From JBDRTU01 sp043823825 (GTDB lineage: Bacteria > Patescibacteriota > Patescibacteriia > Veblenbacterales > UBA10138), in NCBI GenBank assembly GCA_043823825.1, contig JBDRTU010000032.1, forward strand, positions 1-32,402: a stretch of DNA of 32,402 bases, written 5' to 3'. The position numbers and the translations under genes are program-made. The notes below the pieces were generated by a model. The model saw only the letters and a program-made list of their open reading frames with translations. It searched no databases and was not told where the DNA came from. This document shows, piece after piece, positions 30,179 through 32,402 of the stretch. How positions within the stretch are numbered: position 1 is the stretch's first letter; each line of letters opens with the position of its first letter.

Positions 30179-30211
30179 CTCCGTAGTTTATTCCAGCTAC
30201 GGAGTTTTTTT
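30179..30211 (+). terminator. Rho-independent terminator
   Basis: CTCCGTAG (30179-30186), 10-nt loop, CTACGGAG (30197-30204), then TTTTTTT. It ends the 165-aa gene. The remaining gap to 30428 shows only a weak hairpin (GGTTA/TAACC near 30340) and the accA-like promoter. Confidence 0.92.
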
Positions 30212-30358
30212 GTATACGCTTCAAGGTAGGGGAATATTCACGGTGGTATCAAATACTATTATTCTAGTGTCGCAGAATATATCTTTTACGCTGCTTAATG
30301 AATTATCTAACCATCCAACAACATTTAAGCCCCTAGGTTACAATTTTAACCAATCAAT

Positions 30359-30387
30359 TTGACTTTATTAGCTCTCTTCACTACTCT
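30359..30387 (+). promoter_or_regulatory. Possible promoter of the accA-like gene
   Basis: TTGACT (30359-30364), 17-bp spacer, TACTCT (30382-30387). A Shine-Dalgarno GGAGG (30420-30424) lies just before the ATG. Confidence 0.45.
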
Positions 30388-30428
30388 TTTATGTAGAATA
30401 TTGTCATTTACAAATTTACGGAGGATAT

Positions 30429-31235
30429 ATGAAACGATCTGGTTGGGAAACAGTACAGCTAGCACGTCATCCAGGTCGTCCCTACACCCTGGATTACATT
30501 AGTAATATCATGACTGATTTTTTTGAGCTTCATGGTGATAGGCTGTTCGCTGATGATAAAGCAATAGTAGGAGGTTTTGCTAGGCTAGACAGTGAGCCAG
30601 TAATGGTTATTGGTCATCAAAAAGGTCGAAATACTGAAGATCGGGTTTATCGAAATTTTGGTATGCCCAATCCCGAGGGTTTCCGCAAAGCACGACGTTT
30701 AATGGAATTAGCTGCCAAATTTAAAAGGCCCATAATAACCATGATTGACACGCCAGGTGCCAACCCAGCTATGGAGGCCGAAGAACGCGGGCAGGCTGAA
30801 GCTATAGCACGAAGTATGTTTGTAATGAGCCAGCTTGTCGTCCCTATTATAGTGGTAATTATTGGCGAGGGAGCGTCGGGCGGTGCTATAGCAATAGGAG
30901 TTGGTGATCGTATTCTAATGCTTGAAAATGCTTGGTATTCAGTAATATCACCCGAGGGCTTAGCTAGTATAAGTTGGAGAGACGTGGCATTTAAAGAACA
31001 AGCGGCTAATGCTGCAAAACTCACAGCGCCAGATTTATTGGAACTAGGTGTTATTGACTGTATTATACCAGAACCCGATGGCGGTGCTCACCTAGATCTC
31101 CCATTAGCAGCGGAGATGCTAAAAAAAATTCTTATAATAGAACTTAAAGCTCTTAAAAAAATCAAGCCACATAAATTAGTGGAGAGGCGCCTGGAGAAAT
31201 TTGCCAAAATGGGACAATGGGAGCAGGAATCATAA
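30429..31235 (+). CDS. accA: Acetyl-CoA carboxylase carboxyltransferase subunit alpha-like protein
   Basis: A 268-aa protein of the AccA type: WETVQLARHPGRPYTLDYI at the start of the carboxyltransferase core, HQKGRNTEDR, TMIDTPGANPAMEAEERGQ, and the oxyanion-hole region IGEGASGGAIAIGVGDR with ISPEGLASISW. E. coli AccA is about 319 aa; the N-terminal alpha-helical extension is missing, but the catalytic core is complete. AccA moves the carboxyl group from biotin to acetyl-CoA with AccD. No accB, accC or accD is in the window, so the partner subunits are unknown. GGAGG precedes the ATG, and a long terminator follows. Confidence 0.9.
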   Translation: MKRSGWETVQLARHPGRPYTLDYISNIMTDFFELHGDRLFADDKAIVGGFARLDSEPVMVIGHQKGRNTEDRVYRNFGMPNPEGFRKARRLMELAAKFKRPIITMIDTPGANPAMEAEERGQAEAIARSMFVMSQLVVPIIVVIIGEGASGGAIAIGVGDRILMLENAWYSVISPEGLASISWRDVAFKEQAANAAKLTAPDLLELGVIDCIIPEPDGGAHLDLPLAAEMLKKILIIELKALKKIKPHKLVERRLEKFAKMGQWEQES

Positions 31236-31250
31236 AGCTCTATCAAAACC

Positions 31251-31300
31251 AAGCCTCATAGTTATGACTAACAACTATTTAGTTAGCTATGAGGCTTTTC
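31251..31300 (+). terminator. Rho-independent terminator
   Basis: AAGCCTCATAG (31251-31261) pairs with CTATGAGGCTT (31287-31297) with an inner CTAAC/GTTAG stem, then TTC. Being nearly symmetric it could also serve the convergent ftsQ side. Confidence 0.88.
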
Positions 31301-31361
31301 TATACCTCTAATAGCTTATGGTTCCCATACATCCAAGTGTCGTAAAATGTAGAATCGGTAT

Positions 31362-32228
31362 TTAATTTTTCAGCTTAAAAAACAGCTTATTACCAAAACG
31401 AACATCTATGTAGTCAAGGTTGGCTCTATCCTCCTTAATTCGTTCAGTGATTAATCGCCTAATTGCTTCAGCTTGTAGACTTGGTGATTCCATAATAGAT
31501 ACTAAAATAGTCCACCCTTCGTCTGTCACAATAGTTAAAGTTGGTAGATTGTCTTCTGAAATTAATAAATAATCCATACTAACCGGGACGTTTTTGGCAG
31601 ACCACTCCCCTACTAAGGCTACAATAAAATCTGTTACTGCTGTATCAATTACTTTTTGACCAATATTAACATTTGTTAAATTGGCTTTTTCTATAATTGT
31701 AAGTTCTGGCTCTTCTTCACCAATTGGCACTTGCTGAATTACTACTCCCCTTTTGTCTAAGGTATATAATCTTTCTTGTTGTCGAAGTAAACCAATGATT
31801 AGATTCTCTTTAATTGTAATTCGTAAAACATTGGGCCAGTGACGGTCAAATTCTATTTCCTCAATATAAAGTTCCTGTCTTAGATTTCGGATTGCTGCGT
31901 TAGGGCTGAATAGTAATAGATTATTTTGCGGTAAAATAAAGTATTTTCGCTCACCAGTATAATTTTGCACAATTTCTAAAATACGCTCCCTTGTTAATTT
32001 AGAGGACACATTATCAACAATAATATTTTGGATACGGAAAATCGGCGCATAGGTTAAGCCAAAAATAACTGCAAAAAAAACAAGCAGTAATATTCTGAAA
32101 CGCCAGCGGGGCCACCAGGACACTGGTTTGACATTGTATTGCTGCGCTAATTGAGTCGCCATTTGCGGTAAGCGAAAAGAAGATTTGGCAAACTTTTTAT
32201 TAATTATTTTTTTTCCACCATTAGCCAT
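31362..32228 (-). CDS. ftsQ: Cell-division protein FtsQ/DivIB-like
   Basis: A 288-aa single-pass protein: a basic cytoplasmic tail (about 1-44), one transmembrane helix (about 46-64), then a POTRA domain beginning FRIQNIIVDNVSSKLTRE and a beta domain with the terminal YIDVRFGNKLFFK, all in FtsQ order. It links early and late parts of the divisome outside the membrane. It starts 3 bp after the stop of ddl, the order seen in many division and cell-wall clusters. Confidence 0.9.
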   Translation of the reverse strand: MANGGKKIINKKFAKSSFRLPQMATQLAQQYNVKPVSWWPRWRFRILLLVFFAVIFGLTYAPIFRIQNIIVDNVSSKLTRERILEIVQNYTGERKYFILPQNNLLLFSPNAAIRNLRQELYIEEIEFDRHWPNVLRITIKENLIIGLLRQQERLYTLDKRGVVIQQVPIGEEEPELTIIEKANLTNVNIGQKVIDTAVTDFIVALVGEWSAKNVPVSMDYLLISEDNLPTLTIVTDEGWTILVSIMESPSLQAEAIRRLITERIKEDRANLDYIDVRFGNKLFFKLKN

Positions 32229-32231
32229 AGC

Positions 32232-32402
32232 TTAGCGATACCATTTCTTTTTTGGCTGATACGAAGTATTAAGCTGTTTTTTTTCTTGCCAACGATCAAT
32301 CGCTAGATTAATCAGCTTTTCTAATAGTTTAGAATATGATAAACCAGAAGCGGCCCATAATTTTGGGTACATACTAATAGAAGTAAAGCCGGGAATTGTA
32401 TT
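32232..32402 (-). CDS. ddl: D-alanine--D-alanine ligase, C-terminus only
   Basis: The last 56 codons are in the window. They read NTIPGFTSISMYPKLWAASG, the conserved end of Ddl with the Asn ligand of the second magnesium and the loop that binds the substrate D-alanine, then a helical tail and KKKWYR. Ddl makes the D-Ala-D-Ala dipeptide of peptidoglycan. The gene continues beyond the right edge and is immediately upstream of ftsQ. Confidence 0.9.
   Translation of the reverse strand, partial: NTIPGFTSISMYPKLWAASGLSYSKLLEKLINLAIDRWQEKKQLNTSYQPKKKWYR

Noticed and set aside
30156..30362. 68-codon frame downstream of the 165-aa gene
   Set aside because: It reads through the terminator hairpin at 30179-30211 and has no ribosome binding site.
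1..32402. CRISPR array or alternative genetic code
   Set aside because: No regularly spaced direct repeats were seen. TGA ends the HD-domain gene at an ATGA overlap, and no in-frame TGA reading was needed anywhere.

Overview
The window looks like a chromosomal segment of a Candidate Phyla Radiation (Patescibacteria) bacterium. Reasons: it is AT-rich and densely packed; it has the division pair ftsE/ftsX, a ddl-ftsQ junction, and single-copy housekeeping genes (fmt, def, priA, gltX, an encoded-CCA tRNA) scattered among many tiny one- or two-pass membrane proteins; and several genes show a perfect TATAAT only 6-8 nt before the ATG with no Shine-Dalgarno. TGA is used as a stop, so there is no sign of the TGA-Gly code of Gracilibacteria. 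The placement is inferred from gene content and style, not from a search.

Layout. 1-712 (minus): start of a CCA-adding enzyme gene and an HD-domain hydrolase, overlapping by ATGA. 713-3523: a mobile, rearranged island abutting the 3' end of tRNA-Gly(CCC). It holds a large serine recombinase, scrambled inverted pieces of a second recombinase copy, an 88-bp perfect inverted repeat, a 101-bp inverted repeat, and a GC-rich lipoprotein cassette with its own consensus promoter and terminator. 3625-5229: ftsE-ftsX. 5301-6077 (minus): an M50 site-2-type protease. 6186-6435: a promoter and an intact tRNA-Gln(TTG) lying inside what looks like the anticodon loop of a second, split tRNA-Gln. 6678-11733: small accessory genes (methyltransferase, cupin, NUDIX, ArsR-type regulator with TspO, GrpB-like nucleotidyltransferase, small membrane proteins) separated by dispersed palindromic repeats. 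11913-15198: a tight operon of MscS channel, Nramp-like transporter, small membrane protein and ROK-family protein. 15230-17771: slipin, a 60-aa membrane protein and a membrane family-2 glycosyltransferase. 17909-20418: membrane or membrane-anchored proteins of unknown role.

20401-25876 (minus): a five-gene operon of exported repeat protein, LigB-like protein, PriA-like protein, peptide deformylase and methionyl-tRNA formyltransferase. 25951-29554: a 2'-5' RNA ligase/NUDIX fusion, glutamyl-tRNA synthetase and an EnvC-like M23 peptidase. 29648-31235: an unknown 165-aa protein and an AccA-like carboxyltransferase subunit. 31362-32402 (minus): ftsQ preceded by the end of ddl.

Most notable: the rearranged recombinase island at tRNA-Gly; the tRNA-Gln-inside-tRNA-Gln arrangement; a PriA-like protein whose helicase motifs are eroded while its zinc cysteines are intact; the ThpR-NUDIX fusion; and a duplicated 29-bp operator pairing the ArsR-type regulator with tspO.
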